This document shows, in pieces, positions 33,832 through 44,738 of a DNA stretch of 64,000 nt (position 1 is the first letter of the stretch; every line of letters begins with the position of its first letter). The stretch comes from Zygaena filipendulae (taxonomy: Eukaryota; Arthropoda; Insecta; Lepidoptera; Zygaenidae). The translations under genes were made by a program, and so were the position numbers. The notes beneath the pieces were generated by a model that searched no databases, was not told where the DNA came from, and was given only the letters and a program-made list of their open reading frames with translations. The stretch covers positions 1-64,000 of the forward strand of contig CAJRBF020000004.1 of NCBI GenBank assembly GCA_907165275.2, in the 5' to 3' direction.

Positions 33832-34457
33832 AAAGTTTTATGAAACACTGAGTAATAAAACTTTCTAAGTTATTTTCGCCTCTTTAATTATACCATAAAT
33901 TTATTATTATTTTGGGAAGCAGCCGCCCCAACACCCCTCCAACCACATTCAATCGTTCACCAATAAAGTGATGTGGAATGGCGATGTGTTTGTTATGGTA
34001 TTAATTAGTTTTGCTAGATCTCATATAGTTATGCTTTATCGCATAATAGGCGATTAAAGTATGTTTGTTATATCAAGACATCTTTTGGTTTTTGAACTAA
34101 TATATATTGTTTAACTGATTGAATGTGATTGAGCCACTTCTCCCTGACCCAATTTTTTTTCTATGTCTTTATTCACTTAAAACAATTATCATAATTATTT
34201 ATGTACATTCGAATCAACAATATTTACAATCTTAAAATACAATCTTAATGATTAGTTCCCTCTTACAATATTATTAACAATCATATCAGGGTACAATCTT
34301 AATAATATTTATTACATCGAATCAACAACATCAACAATCATAAGATACAATCTTAATGATTATTATTTCGAATCAACAACATTATTTACATATTAACAAC
34401 CATCTTAAACATTAAAAAATGTTTTCATTATTATCGGACCTTCGGGGTAGTCCCTTA
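33832..34457 (-). other. G3 3' untranslated region
   Basis: AT-rich, with repeated AATCTTAA and AATCAACAA motifs at 34200-34400. A TTCTCCCTGACCCAATTT block (34137-34155) is shared with G4 at 54658. I see no coding frame. Confidence 0.5.
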
Positions 34458-35995
34458 TTATTTGTAATATTTGTACAAGTGAATAGCATTATAATTGCCT
34501 TTAAGGTTATCAGTGTTCACGTCTTGTAGAGTATAAACATTATTGAAAGGCACGGCGGCCACTCTGTATGGACCTTCATACAAAAATTCAAACTTTTTTG
34601 TCTCTTTACGCCCTTTAACGGACCTGTTATCTCTACGTATTTTTACTAAGTCACCAATTTGAAATACAATCAATTTATGACTCTTGTCATATTTTGTGCG
34701 TCGTACATTACTAGCACTTTTTAAATTCTCTCGAACTTGAGTTCTGATATCGTGTAAATTTAAGGGTTTTCTGTTGATCATGAGCTTCTCATCAAATGAT
34801 AATTTATTTGGTTCACCGTACATAACTTCACACGGAGTGAAGCCTATACTGTCATGAAAACTATTGTTATATAACTCTTCTAAAGTCGGTAGTATATTAG
34901 GCCAAGACTTATGATTCGAACCACAATAGGTTCTAAACAATCTACCCAACTCTCTGTTTACTCTTTCAACTGTATTCGGTCTAGGATTCCTCACAGTGGT
35001 ATATATAGCTTTGATGCCCAACTCTTTCACGCCATCTCTCCACACATTACTTATAAATTGCTTTCCATTGTCAGTCATTATAGTTTTCGGTTTTATAATC
35101 TGTGAAAAGTGTTTTAGTTTAGATAAAACACTTCTGCCGGTGGCATCTTTCATCGGGTATAACTTTATAAATTTACTGAATGTGTCCTGAAAGACTATTA
35201 TGAATTTCAGCCCGAGGGTTCCTGCTGGTAGCGGTCCGTATATATCTGCCATTACAATGTATCCAATGTCTTTTGACAATATCGACTGACAGGGTCCAAC
35301 ATATTTAATATTCTCGCTCTTTGACATTTGGCACACATGACGTGTTTTAATCCTCTTCCTCACATCTCTAGTAAGCGCATGCCAATAAAATCTATCTTTA
35401 ATATATTTTACAACTTTATAAGCACCTTGATGCCCCATTTCAAGGTGTACTTGATCGATTATATCGTTAATTAAGATTTTTGGAAGATATATGACTTCCT
35501 TGCTCGTCTCAATTGAACTATAATACAAAATGTTGTTTCGTAATTTACATCGCAATATAATTCTATCTGATCTACTTTGTGCCACACTCACGCTTCCCAG
35601 ACGTTCTTTAATTGCGCTGATATCAGCGTCTAATGATTGTAGTTCAGATAATCGGTTCAATTTTTCTTTGAGCTCAACATTTTCAGTAGTTTCTGTATAT
35701 AATATCTCGAAGCATATACCCCTATCTTCCTGTATATGCTTGCCCTCAGGCAAATATCTCGATAATATATCAGCAACTAAATTTTGTTTTCCTGTTATGT
35801 GTTTTACTTTATAATTAAACTGTTCCAAATAAAGTATCCAACGCGTTACTCTATTGTTATAAAGCTTCCAATTCTTCACGAATGTCAAAGCTTTATGATC
35901 AGTTTTAATCGTCAACTGTGCACCTCTTAGATATGTTTCAAACTTTTTTATACAACTTATTATTGCATAAAATTCTTGTTCAGTTACTGTCCAAT
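34458..35995 (-). pseudogene. G3 RNase H C-terminus and integrase
   Basis: The frame holds the RNase H end (TIKTDHKALTFVKNW), the integrase zinc region (HLEMGHQGAYKVVKYIKDR, HVCQMSKSENI), the catalytic residues (MADIYGPLPAG, MTDNGKQFISN, NTVERVNRELGR) and the C-terminal FEFLYEGPYRVAAVPF. A frameshift near 35990 separates it from the rest of RNase H. It is about 75 percent similar by eye to the G4 protein at 54819. Confidence 0.85.
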
Positions 35996-37250
35996 TCTGG
36001 TCCTTTTAATGTTTTACTGTGGTATCCTAAAATTTTCATTTCGTTATTATCGTCCAATTGATAGAGCACACCAGCCAATCCAATGCCCGAACAATCAGTT
36101 TGCAAGTAATACGGTTTATTAAAATCCGGATGGTGTAACATCACGGTTTTTATAAATCTTTCTTTTAATCGATCAAATGCACCTTGTTCCTCGGAACCCC
36201 AATTCCATGATTGATCTTTCTTTAATAGTTTACACAATGGTACGATCAAATTGCTATAATCATGTATAAATCTTCGATAAAAATTACAGAGTCCCAAAAA
36301 GGTTTTGGAAATTCTCTTATACTCTTTAACTTGTCTGGATCTGTTTGTATCCCTTCAGTGGATATTATGAAACCCAACATCTTAATCTCTTTACATATAA
36401 ATTCACATTTTTGCAAGTTACAGGTCATACCCGCTTCATACAGTTTGCCAAGGACCGTCTGTATATGTTCGAAGTGTAAATCCAACGTTCCAGTTGTGAT
36501 AATTGCCAAGTCATCTAAGTAATTCACACAAAACTCTCTTACTTCCGAACCCAATATCTTGTCCATTGCACGACTGAAACTTCCCACTGAAGTCTTCAAT
36601 CCTTGTGGTAGTACATTGTAAACATACGACTTTCCATTGAAGGTGAACCCTGTGTACTTTCTACTTTCTTTACAAATCGGTATTTGAAAGTATGCATTAT
36701 TTAAGTCAATAGTGGTTATATATTTCGCACCATGAAATGAATTCAAAACATCCAATTGCATTGGAGGTTTTTCAGTTTCGCCAATCATCTTTTTATTTAT
36801 GCCTCTAGCATCTAATAAGACTCTTATAGAGCCGTCTTTCTTCAATGTGAAAGTTAACGGACTACTGTACGGTGTTGACATTCTCGTTATAATACCATTA
36901 CTCTCCATCTCATCCAACTTCGATTGAAGTTTCGCCCTGTAGGCGTATGGTATAGGGTAAGATCTGTTTACAATAGGAAGCTCATCGATCATCTCGATCT
37001 TATGTTCGTAGCAATTCGCTCGCCCTAGTTGTTCGGAGAACATAGAAGCATAAGATTTTAGAACAATTTTTAAAGTCTCTCTATTTTTAGTGTTTAAGTC
37101 ACAACCAATTTTTATGTTATTAAAAATACTTTCAAAACTTGAGAAATCAATTTTGCATATTGCTACAATATTCCTCTTGAACAACTCTATAAAATATTCT
37201 TTTGCATCTTTAGTTATATACATTCCAGTCTGGTTGCGCCGCATACGCAC
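35980..37250 (-). pseudogene. G3 reverse transcriptase and RNase H, two frames
   Basis: One frame (36246-37230) carries RT motifs (RVLLDARGINKK, LNNAYFQIPI and the active site FCVNYLDDLAIIT) and ends out of frame after FPKPFWDSV. A second (35980-36297) continues with LCNFYRRFIHDYSN and LQTDCSGIGLAGVLY. At least two indels, near 36290 and 35996, break the gene. The first codons at 37231-37250 belong to the BEL2 LTR; the native frame continues as YITKDAKEYF up to the BEL2 insertion point. Confidence 0.85.
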
Positions 37251-37611
37251 ACACGCCTACACTCGACCTACCTCTATACCTAATCTATGGAATCTGTATC
37301 CCTTATAACTGATTCCATCCCCATCACGCACCCAGTTCCAACTGTTTCCTCGACCCGAGAGTACGGCCGCCGCCACGGCGAGCTACACCGCTCCGCGCCC
37401 GCGCATCAAACAAAAAACCGCACCGCACCGCACCGCAAAACTAGGCCTAGTGTAATAAGTGTACTGACTGTTGGTGTAATTAACATTAAATGTGATAGAA
37501 ACGTCGCGAAGAAGAACCGAAGGAGAATCAGCACCTGCTTTCAAAGGTATTTATCCTTATTTCTCATCCTCACCCCTCATTGCCCGGACTTCTCTTATCC
37601 GGGCTACTCCA
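37231..37611 (+). repeat. BEL2 5' LTR, 381 bp
   Basis: TGGTTGCGCCGC to GGGCTACTCCA. It carries four CCGCA units near 37418-37438, where the 3' LTR has five, which explains the five-base length difference. Confidence 0.85.
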
Positions 37612-37617
37612 TACTTT

Positions 37618-37630
37618 TGGTCCAATCGAG
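37618..37630 (+). other. BEL2 primer binding site
   Basis: TGGTCCAATCGAG begins six bases after the LTR end and is preceded by TACTTT. A second similar TCGGTCCAATCG lies at about 37649. The tRNA was not assigned. Confidence 0.55.
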
Positions 37631-37947
37631 CCGTATCTATCCCTTTTTCGGTCCAATCGCGACAAAATCCATCATATTTCCCTTTTAATTATCCGCAAGA
37701 TTCTATTACACACCGCCACCTCATCATATTTCATTATCTAAACACCATTTACACATAACAAGTACACACAACCTAGGCTGACCATACCGCATACCGCACC
37801 CGCTAAATAATATTTTAAATTAAATTAAATATTAATATTTTTCCGCACCCGCTTTAACAATTTAAATTGAATATTAATATTTTTCCGCACCCGCTTTAAT
37901 ATTTTAATTTAAATATTAATTTTCCGCGCCGCATCCGCATAAAAACA

Positions 37948-40900
37948 ATGACGACTTTAACTATTTTAGAGGCGAAACGTCAAAGTCTATTCTCAATTTT
38001 GCAAAATGCATACGACTTGAGTAAGTCGACCTCAACTGCCGATGAACAGCAGCAGTTCCTCGTCCGCACAAAAACCCTCGCGAAGATTAGACAAGAATAC
38101 ACGCAAGTTGTTCATGACATTAATTTTACTAATATTTCCCTCGACGCTAATTATAAGCCCTCATTTAAAGCTATAGAAGCGTTTGATGAATTATATTGTC
38201 ACATAAAAAGTGTCGAAGAATCCCTCGCTCAATCTCACAAAGAGACTAATTCTATACCTATTTCTAAGCCCAAGCACAAACTGCCTGTCTTAGATTTAGT
38301 TTCATTCAACGGAGACCCGACCAATTGGCCGCTATTTTATCAAAACTTTAAAGAAATGATTCATGATAATGAACATCTCACTGACGCAGAACGCATTCAA
38401 TACTTAGTATCGAAATTGTCGGGATCTGCATTATCCGTTACCGCGGGAGTAGTACCCATCGCTTCCAATTACAACATAATTTGGAGCCTACTCGTTGAGA
38501 GGTACCAAGACGTACGAACGCTCGCTACGCAATACTTACAAAAAATATTTAAATGCAAACCCATTACTCACGCATCTCATCAAAATCTAGATTCATTCGT
38601 TGAACATTATTGCGCCTCAGTATCCGCTTTAAAACTTCTAAAAATCGACAACCTAGCCGATTTCATTGTACTACACATAGGTCTCAGTAAACTAGACAAG
38701 GAAACTATTAATTTGTTCGAACAATATACACGCAACTCGCTAGGTTCTGATATACCTACTTTCGAATTCTTTCAAAAGTTCATTCGAGAACAATCTAAAA
38801 TACTCTCTCGCTCTTACTTGAAAACTAAACCTCAAACTCACGCTAGTGATATCATCCCCTCTCGCTCGTTGCAAGTACGACCCTCTATTAAGAACAAATC
38901 TTTCCAATCGTTCGTAATCAACGAAACAAAAAGCAATTGCAGTGTTTGTAACAAAATTAGGCATCCACTTTACTTTTGTCAAAAATTTATTGATTTAGAC
39001 CCGCCATCGCGACATGAAATTGTTAATAAATTCTCATTTTGTAAAAACTGTTTAGGTTTCCACGACACTAAAATATGTCGTTCGACACGAACTTGTGTTA
39101 AGTGCAATAAAAAGCACCATACCCTTTTGCACTTAAATAATTTTGAAATACGACGACCGCATATCGTTAATCTTCAAACTAATCGGCAGTCGCCACTTGA
39201 ACGTCGCCCCAGCGACGAAATGCATCCTCGCGCGCATGTGATTGCGCCCGCGCAACCGCTAATCGAAACGAGTGTGAACGAGCTAGCAATAGCATCGCCC
39301 ACAACTCACTCAACACACCCGCTTAATTATCGAAAAGGTCCAAGTGGCACCCCTCATCAGTCAACACCTTCTCGGAATAGTGAACCTGTAAACATTGAGA
39401 ACAATAATCAGTGTGAAAGAAATAACTGTTTGTTCACTTCGGAGATGTCAAGTAGAAGTAATAATAAACTGTGTGATATATTACCCACCGCCCGCGTTAT
39501 CGTATTAAATACCGCGAACGTTCAAAGAACAATACGCTTATTGTTGGATACTGGTTCAACCGCCAATTTTATCACAAAACATTGTTGTGATCGTCTCAAT
39601 CTGATGATTACTTACGAACCTTCGTTGGTTCAAGGAATCGGTGTGACAGCTCAACCAATTCTAGGTCACACTACCCTCTCTTTTCAATCGAAATTCGATA
39701 CGTGCTATAGATACACAATTAAAGCCTCGGTTGTTGAACGAATAACAAGTAATATACCTACCTCGAGACTGAGTATGCAAACTTTAGAATTCTTTAGAGA
39801 CGTCGCTCTAGCTGACGATGAATTTTATTTACCCTCGGAAGTTGATTGCCTCATAGGTTCAGGTCTTTTCCCACATTTGTTGTTATCACAAAAGGTTATT
39901 CACCCCCGCTCCTCTGCAGTCGCAATTCAATCCACTCTCGGATATTTAGTTATGGGATCAGCTGTTGAATGTGATACCTACTCATCGCAAAATTCAAAAC
40001 GTGCGCTGCACGCCTTTATTGCTACCAACACTAGTGATTTTAATTTAAATAATTCATTGCAAAAATTTTGGGAATTAGAATCTGTTCAAAGCCGCAAACT
40101 ATACAGTCCACAAGACCTCGAATGCGAACAAATGTTTAATAAACATGTTTCACGCGACCCCGACGGCCGATATGCCGTTTCACTCCCATTCCGCGAAGAT
40201 CCTAGCATACTCGGTAACTCATACCAGACAGCCAAACGGAGGCTGTTGTCCCTCGAACGGAAGTTAGACTCGGATTATAATTTACGCGCTAGCTACAATG
40301 CTACTATTAACGATTACCTCGATAAGGATTTTTTAAATAAAGTCTCAGAACCCGCAACCTCGCCTCTCGCTTATTATATTCCGCACCGCGCAGTATACCG
40401 CCCCGATAAAGACACCTCGAAAGTACGCATCGTACTAGATGCTAGTAGTAAAACCTCGTCAGGGAAAAGTCTTAATGATATCTTGCATTGTGGACCCAAT
40501 CTACAATCCAACATTTTTGACTTACTTATAAATTTAAGAATTTTCGCCGTTGTCATATCAGCTGATTTAGAAAAAATGTTTTTTCAGTTAAAAGTAAAAA
40601 CTGAACACCGCTGTTTCCAAAGAATATTATTTAGATTTCACGCCTCAGATCCCATTGAAACTTATGAGTTTCAACGCGTCTCATTCGGCTTAGCATGCTC
40701 ACCGTACCTTGCCATGCGAGTCGTCCGCCAGCTGATCACCGACGAAGGTGATAAATATCCTGAGGCCGCTAGTGTTGCCTCAAAGTTCACTTATACAGAC
40801 GATTTTATGTACTCTGTACAGTCAGACGAAAAAGCGCTCGAACTTTATCATCAACTCGTAAATTTATTTTCAAAAGGTTGTTTTAATTTAACCAAATGGA

Positions 40901-41628
40901 TTTCAAACTCGCCTACATTTTTACAACAAATTCCAGAGCAACGCCGCGTTATTAAAGATATTAAATTTAATTCAGATTCGGAAACGAAGCTAGTAGGTTT
41001 GAGATGGAACCCCGCCCACGACTATTTTACATTCCGCGTAGAAACCATTTCAAACACAAAAAAATGTACTAAACGAAGTATACTCGCAAAAACCGCATCG
41101 CTTTATGACCCTCTCGGTCTGTTATCTCCTTTAACCGCCGGGATGAAGCTTCTCATTCAGGAGTGTTGGGATCGTGAACTCACCTGGGATGACGACGCTA
41201 CTCCAGATATCACAAACACCTGGAATCAGATAGAAACGGAATTAGAAAACCTCGCTAATATTAAAATACCGCGTCACGTACGGATAGTCGAAAATTCATA
41301 CGTTACCTTACTCGGATTCGCTGACGCCAGCGAACGTTGCTATGGCGCAGTGATATACTTACGCATAGGCCCGCTAGATGCTCACGCCTTGAATGTCTCG
41401 CTGCTGTACGCGAAATCGCAAAATCTAAACACACCCTCTAATCCAATAAAGTTGAACCAGGTTGTAATTATCCGCGAAGACAATGTCCCACCGCTCGCTT
41501 GGCCTCTTGCCGTGATAGAAGAACTATATCTGGGTAATGACGGCATAGTCCGCGTTGTGAAGTTAAGGCCTAGGACAGGTAGTTACGTGCGACCTGTTAC
41601 CCGCGTATGTCCTCTTCCCACTCAATAG
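37948..41628 (+). CDS. BEL2 Gag-Pol, internally deleted in frame, 1226 aa
   Basis: The ATG-initiated frame has DUF1759 Gag (LVSFNGDPTNWPLFYQNF, about 110-260) and a Cys/His region (CSVCNKIRHPLYFC, CKNCLGFHDTKIC). A DUF1758 protease (LLLDTGSTANFITKHC) and reverse transcriptase (RIVLDASSKTSSGKSLND, SADLEKMFFQL, active site YTDDFMYSV) follow, with the first part of RNase H (LGFADASERCYGAVIYL). After LYAKSQ, at about 41420-41460, it jumps to the DUF5641 tail (PPLAWPLAVIEELYLGNDGI). About 500 residues (RNase H end and integrase) are missing without loss of frame. It could still make particles and reverse transcriptase but would need integrase in trans. Confidence 0.92.
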   Translation: MTTLTILEAKRQSLFSILQNAYDLSKSTSTADEQQQFLVRTKTLAKIRQEYTQVVHDINFTNISLDANYKPSFKAIEAFDELYCHIKSVEESLAQSHKETNSIPISKPKHKLPVLDLVSFNGDPTNWPLFYQNFKEMIHDNEHLTDAERIQYLVSKLSGSALSVTAGVVPIASNYNIIWSLLVERYQDVRTLATQYLQKIFKCKPITHASHQNLDSFVEHYCASVSALKLLKIDNLADFIVLHIGLSKLDKETINLFEQYTRNSLGSDIPTFEFFQKFIREQSKILSRSYLKTKPQTHASDIIPSRSLQVRPSIKNKSFQSFVINETKSNCSVCNKIRHPLYFCQKFIDLDPPSRHEIVNKFSFCKNCLGFHDTKICRSTRTCVKCNKKHHTLLHLNNFEIRRPHIVNLQTNRQSPLERRPSDEMHPRAHVIAPAQPLIETSVNELAIASPTTHSTHPLNYRKGPSGTPHQSTPSRNSEPVNIENNNQCERNNCLFTSEMSSRSNNKLCDILPTARVIVLNTANVQRTIRLLLDTGSTANFITKHCCDRLNLMITYEPSLVQGIGVTAQPILGHTTLSFQSKFDTCYRYTIKASVVERITSNIPTSRLSMQTLEFFRDVALADDEFYLPSEVDCLIGSGLFPHLLLSQKVIHPRSSAVAIQSTLGYLVMGSAVECDTYSSQNSKRALHAFIATNTSDFNLNNSLQKFWELESVQSRKLYSPQDLECEQMFNKHVSRDPDGRYAVSLPFREDPSILGNSYQTAKRRLLSLERKLDSDYNLRASYNATINDYLDKDFLNKVSEPATSPLAYYIPHRAVYRPDKDTSKVRIVLDASSKTSSGKSLNDILHCGPNLQSNIFDLLINLRIFAVVISADLEKMFFQLKVKTEHRCFQRILFRFHASDPIETYEFQRVSFGLACSPYLAMRVVRQLITDEGDKYPEAASVASKFTYTDDFMYSVQSDEKALELYHQLVNLFSKGCFNLTKWISNSPTFLQQIPEQRRVIKDIKFNSDSETKLVGLRWNPAHDYFTFRVETISNTKKCTKRSILAKTASLYDPLGLLSPLTAGMKLLIQECWDRELTWDDDATPDITNTWNQIETELENLANIKIPRHVRIVENSYVTLLGFADASERCYGAVIYLRIGPLDAHALNVSLLYAKSQNLNTPSNPIKLNQVVIIREDNVPPLAWPLAVIEELYLGNDGIVRVVKLRPRTGSYVRPVTRVCPLPTQ

Positions 41629-41966
41629 TATATAGCTTATTTATATCATTATTACTGTTACATTATATATTTTATTTTAGTTTTTAAATAATATACGTAC
41701 CTTTGTTTTATAACCGCATCTCTCTTATAACCGCACCCCTCTTATAAAACCGCACCTTTAGTTTTTATAATATAATTCACCGCTAATCTATTATCGTAAT
41801 GGACCTCACTTCACTTCTCACAGAGAGTGAAATATCTCACCTCACCTCTTCGCTTATGATAACTTACTCGCTTCACCTTTAAGACTCAATAGTCAAAGGG
41901 TTGTCATTGTACTTACCGCGTAACTTTTAATTCATGTTGGAGTAAGAACTCCAAGGCCGGGGAGTA

Positions 41967-42352
41967 TGGTTGCGCCGCATACGCACACACGCCTACACTC
42001 GACCTACCTCTATACCTAATCTATGGAATCTGTATCCCTTATAACTGATTCCATCCCCATCACGCACCCAGTTCCATCTGTTCCCTCGACCCGAGAGTAC
42101 ATCCGCCGCCACGGCGAGCTACACCGCTCCGCGCCCGCGCATAAACAAAAAAACCGCACCGCACCGCACCGCACCGCAAAACTAGGCCTAGTGTAATAAG
42201 TGTACTGACTGATGGTGTAATTAAAATTAAGTGTGATAGAATCGTCGCGAAGAAGAACCGAAGGAGAACCAGCACCTGCTCTCAAAGGTATTTATCCTTA
42301 TTTCTCATCCTCACCCCCTCATTGCCCGGACTTCTCTTTCCGGGCTCCTCCA
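41967..42352 (+). repeat. BEL2 3' LTR, 386 bp
   Basis: Same sequence as the 5' LTR except for several substitutions and one extra CCGCA unit near 42155-42180. It follows the polypurine tract AAGGCCGGGGAGTA. Confidence 0.85.
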
Positions 42353-42357
42353 CAGTC

Positions 42358-42395
42358 TTATCAGTACTTATATCTATGTTTTATATTGTAGATGA
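42358..42395 (-). mobile_element. Short continuation of G3 after BEL2
   Basis: After the second CAGTC the sequence TTATCAGTACTTATATC should be the part of G3 upstream of the reverse transcriptase frame. It ends after 38 bases at the G6 LTR. Nothing else of G3 (gag, protease, 5' LTR) is present to the right. Confidence 0.5.
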
Positions 42396-42875
42396 TGTTG
42401 GCCTGGATGGATTACTATTTATTTAAATAAAGACAGCGAGATCAGTGACGAGACGATATATTTTTATTCAGCGGACATTGTACATCTGACATAGACAATT
42501 AACCACAGACAACATAGATTAGAATCTACAACATGCTCCTTTTCGACATTGACAAATGTGACATGACATTGACGTTTATGCTAATGACAAATTATGACAT
42601 TTATGAAGTTTTGTAAACAAAGTTTCAGAAGTCTGAACTTTCTGAAATTTATAAAACTTTATTTATTGAATTGGAAAACAATGTGATGAATTAAATAAGT
42701 ATTATACTGAAAGAAATAAGTAGGTATAGTAGTGCAGAATTACGTACATTATTATCAAGACATTGAATTTTTGCGGTACACATTTATCTAGAATAAATTT
42801 ATACTTGTGTTATTTAATTAAGTTAATTAAGTTAAACATTGTCATTTGAATAATAATTATGAAACTATAGGTACA

Positions 42876-43437
42876 TTAAAAGTTTACATTGAATGTTTTT
42901 GGCTTTCTTATTTGCCTTCCTGATCTTGTCACATAGTAATAATCAGACTTTGGTTCAGATATTTCTTTCTTGTTCTGACCATTAGAATTATTATTTGAAC
43001 TTAGTTCAGGTGACTTTAGAATTGGCTGATTATTTCTATCAGAACATGGAGATTGACATGGAGACACATTACATTTATTTGGACTTTGACTTACAGATCT
43101 ATCAGTTCTGTTAGGACTTTGATTTTTGTTTGGAGACAAGTTATAATCATCTTGATCTGCATAATTATGTTTATTATAGCTATGAGACAATGAATTAAAG
43201 TTACTATAGTTAGAAGACAAAGAATTACTATAGTTATTATCCTCCTTCCTAAATGATAAACGAATGTGTTGACTATTTCTTCGATAAACATTACCATATA
43301 AATCTTTTATCATGTAGGAACGTGGAAATTTTGATTTAGATACAATAATACCTTTTGACCACTTTTTATGTGTAGGTTTCAGCTTAAAATAAACATTATC
43401 ATTGACGTTAAATGAATTATAATTTTTACAACTTTTA
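42876..43437 (-). pseudogene. G6 pol C-terminus
   Basis: The frame encodes the integrase tail (NVNDNVYFKLKPTHKKWSKG, MIKDLYGNVYRRNSQHI). A long Ser/Asn/Pro-rich low-complexity region (SNYSNFNSLSHSYN, SPNKNQSPNR) follows, and then the terminal YYVTRSGRQIRKPKTFNVNF. The tail type is that of K02A2.6-like gypsy polyproteins. The low-complexity stretch is unusually long. Confidence 0.75.
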
Positions 43438-43623
43438 TTATAGTATGACTTGACATTGACTATGAAGGTTAAATCTTACAACTTTGGGTTTCAAATTAGT
43501 TAACTTATTGGGTACTTTAGTTCTTAAAATTCTTGACATTAATAATTGAGCAGGAGAACACAAATTACCTCTTGGAGTGTTGCGATGTTGCAACAAACCA
43601 ATAAATGGATCTGTGCCGGACAC
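43438..43623 (-). pseudogene. G6 integrase fragment
   Basis: IGLLQHRNTPRGNLCSPAQL, then LMSRILRTKVPNKLTNLKPK is the conserved segment after the catalytic Glu of K02A2.6-like integrases. It is in a different frame from the downstream pol tail, and upstream sequence is missing. Confidence 0.7.
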
Positions 43624-43919
43624 TAGTGCAGAGTGAGCTTTTTGATATTCTTATACTGTTCAGGACTTACATATTTGTTTACTTTAATTTGTGACATACA
43701 AAAAATGTTTCGTCAGATATTTGTAAACTGTCACCAAACCTGTCTCCAAAATATATTGTGGAGAGATAACCCCTCCAAGACCATCTCTATTCTCCAATTG
43801 CTCACAGTGACATACGACCTAAAACCTTCTACCTTTCTGGCAACTAGATGTTTATTAGAATTAGCTAAGCGCTATAAAGAGTAATACACACTCGCAGCTC
43901 AGGCAATAATAAAGAACAC
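43624..43919 (+). mobile_element. BEL1-family reverse transcriptase fragment
   Basis: It matches the BEL1 segment 24794-25075 (inverted) with few changes. It encodes LICDIQKMFRQIFVNCHQ, then NILWRDNPSKTISILQ and LLELAKRYKE before a stop. It starts inside TAGTGCAGAGTGAGC and ends at AATAAAGAACACC. It has no LTR or target duplication of its own. Confidence 0.85.
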
Positions 43920-44738
43920 CTGGAGTAGCCCGGATAGAGAAGTTCGGGCAATGAGGGGTGAGGATGAGAAATAAGGATAAATACCTTTGAGAGCAGGTGA
44001 TGGTTCTCCTTCGGTTCTTCTTCGCGACGTTTCTATCACACTTAATTTTAATTACACCATCAGTCAGTACACTTATTACACTAGGCCTAGTTTTGCGGTG
44101 CGGTGCGGTGCGGTGCGGTTTTTTGTTTGATGCGCGGGCGCGGAGCGGTGTAGCTCGCCGTGGCGGCGGACGTACTCTCGGGTCGAGGGAACAGTTGGAA
44201 CTGGGTGCGTGATGGGGATGGAATCAGTTATAAGGGATACAGATTCCATAGATTAGGTATAGAGGTAGGTCGAGTGTAGGCGTGTGTGCGTATGCGGCGC
44301 AACCATACTCCCCGGCCTTGGAGTTCTTACTCCAACATGAATTAAAAGTTACGCGGTAAGTACAATGACAACCCTTTGACTATTGAGTCTTAAAGGTGAA
44401 GCGAGTAAGTTATCATAAGAGAAGAGGTGAGGTGAGATATTTCACTCTCTGTGAGAAGTGAAGTGAGGTTCATTACGATAATAGATTAACGGTGAATTAT
44501 ATTATAAAAACTAAAGGTGCGGTTTTATAAGAGGGGTGCGGTTATAAGAGAGATGCGGTTATAAAACAAAGGTACGTATATTATTTAAAAACTAAAACAA
44601 AAATAAAATATATAATGTAATTTTAATAATGATATAAATAAGCTATATACTATTGAGTGGGAAGAGGACATACGCGGGTAACAGGCCGCACGTAACTACC
44701 TGTCCTAGTCCTTAACTTCACAAGGCGGACTATGCCGT
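43920..44738 (-). mobile_element. BEL2-family 3' end in inverted orientation
   Basis: Bases 43920-44306 are a BEL2 LTR read in reverse (GGAGTAGCCCGG to GCGGCGCAACCA). They are followed by the reverse complement of the polypurine tract, the 3' untranslated region and the end of the BEL2 coding frame, to about 44738 (matching 41540-42352). The fragment is joined to BEL1 sequence at one side and to a gypsy LTR at the other. Confidence 0.85.

Larger units (their letters stand above)
33495..37230 (-). mobile_element. Degenerate Ty3/gypsy element G3, 3' part (relative of G4)
   Basis: In minus orientation the sequence runs from a broken pol to a polypurine tract of about ten G residues (near 33821-33831) and an LTR that begins TGTGACGCCC. 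The G4 element has the same layout and TGTGACGACC. The LTR is truncated at the left by G2 and the element is cut at the right by BEL2. A short continuation appears after BEL2 at 42358-42395. Confidence 0.8.
37231..42352 (+). mobile_element. BEL/Pao retrotransposon BEL2 with integrase deleted
   Basis: LTRs at 37231-37611 and 41967-42352 are flanked by CAGTC on both sides (37226-37230 and 42353-42357). The primer site, polypurine tract and a single long frame are in place, but the frame lacks the second half of RNase H and the integrase core. It is thus probably a non-autonomous derivative. It is inserted in G3. Confidence 0.92.
42396..43623 (-). mobile_element. Ty3/gypsy element G6, 3' end only
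   Basis: In minus orientation the pieces are an integrase fragment, the pol tail, a 3' untranslated region (42534-42875), a purine tract AAAAGGAGCA and an LTR of 138 bp (42396-42533; TGTTGTAGATTC to GGCCAACA). The upstream side is cut at 43623/43624, where a BEL1-like fragment in opposite orientation is joined. Confidence 0.7.

Noticed and set aside
37090..37310. A gene spanning the BEL2 left LTR border
   Set aside because: Short frames here combine G3 and BEL2 LTR sequence by chance; the TSD and LTR start show a transposon junction.
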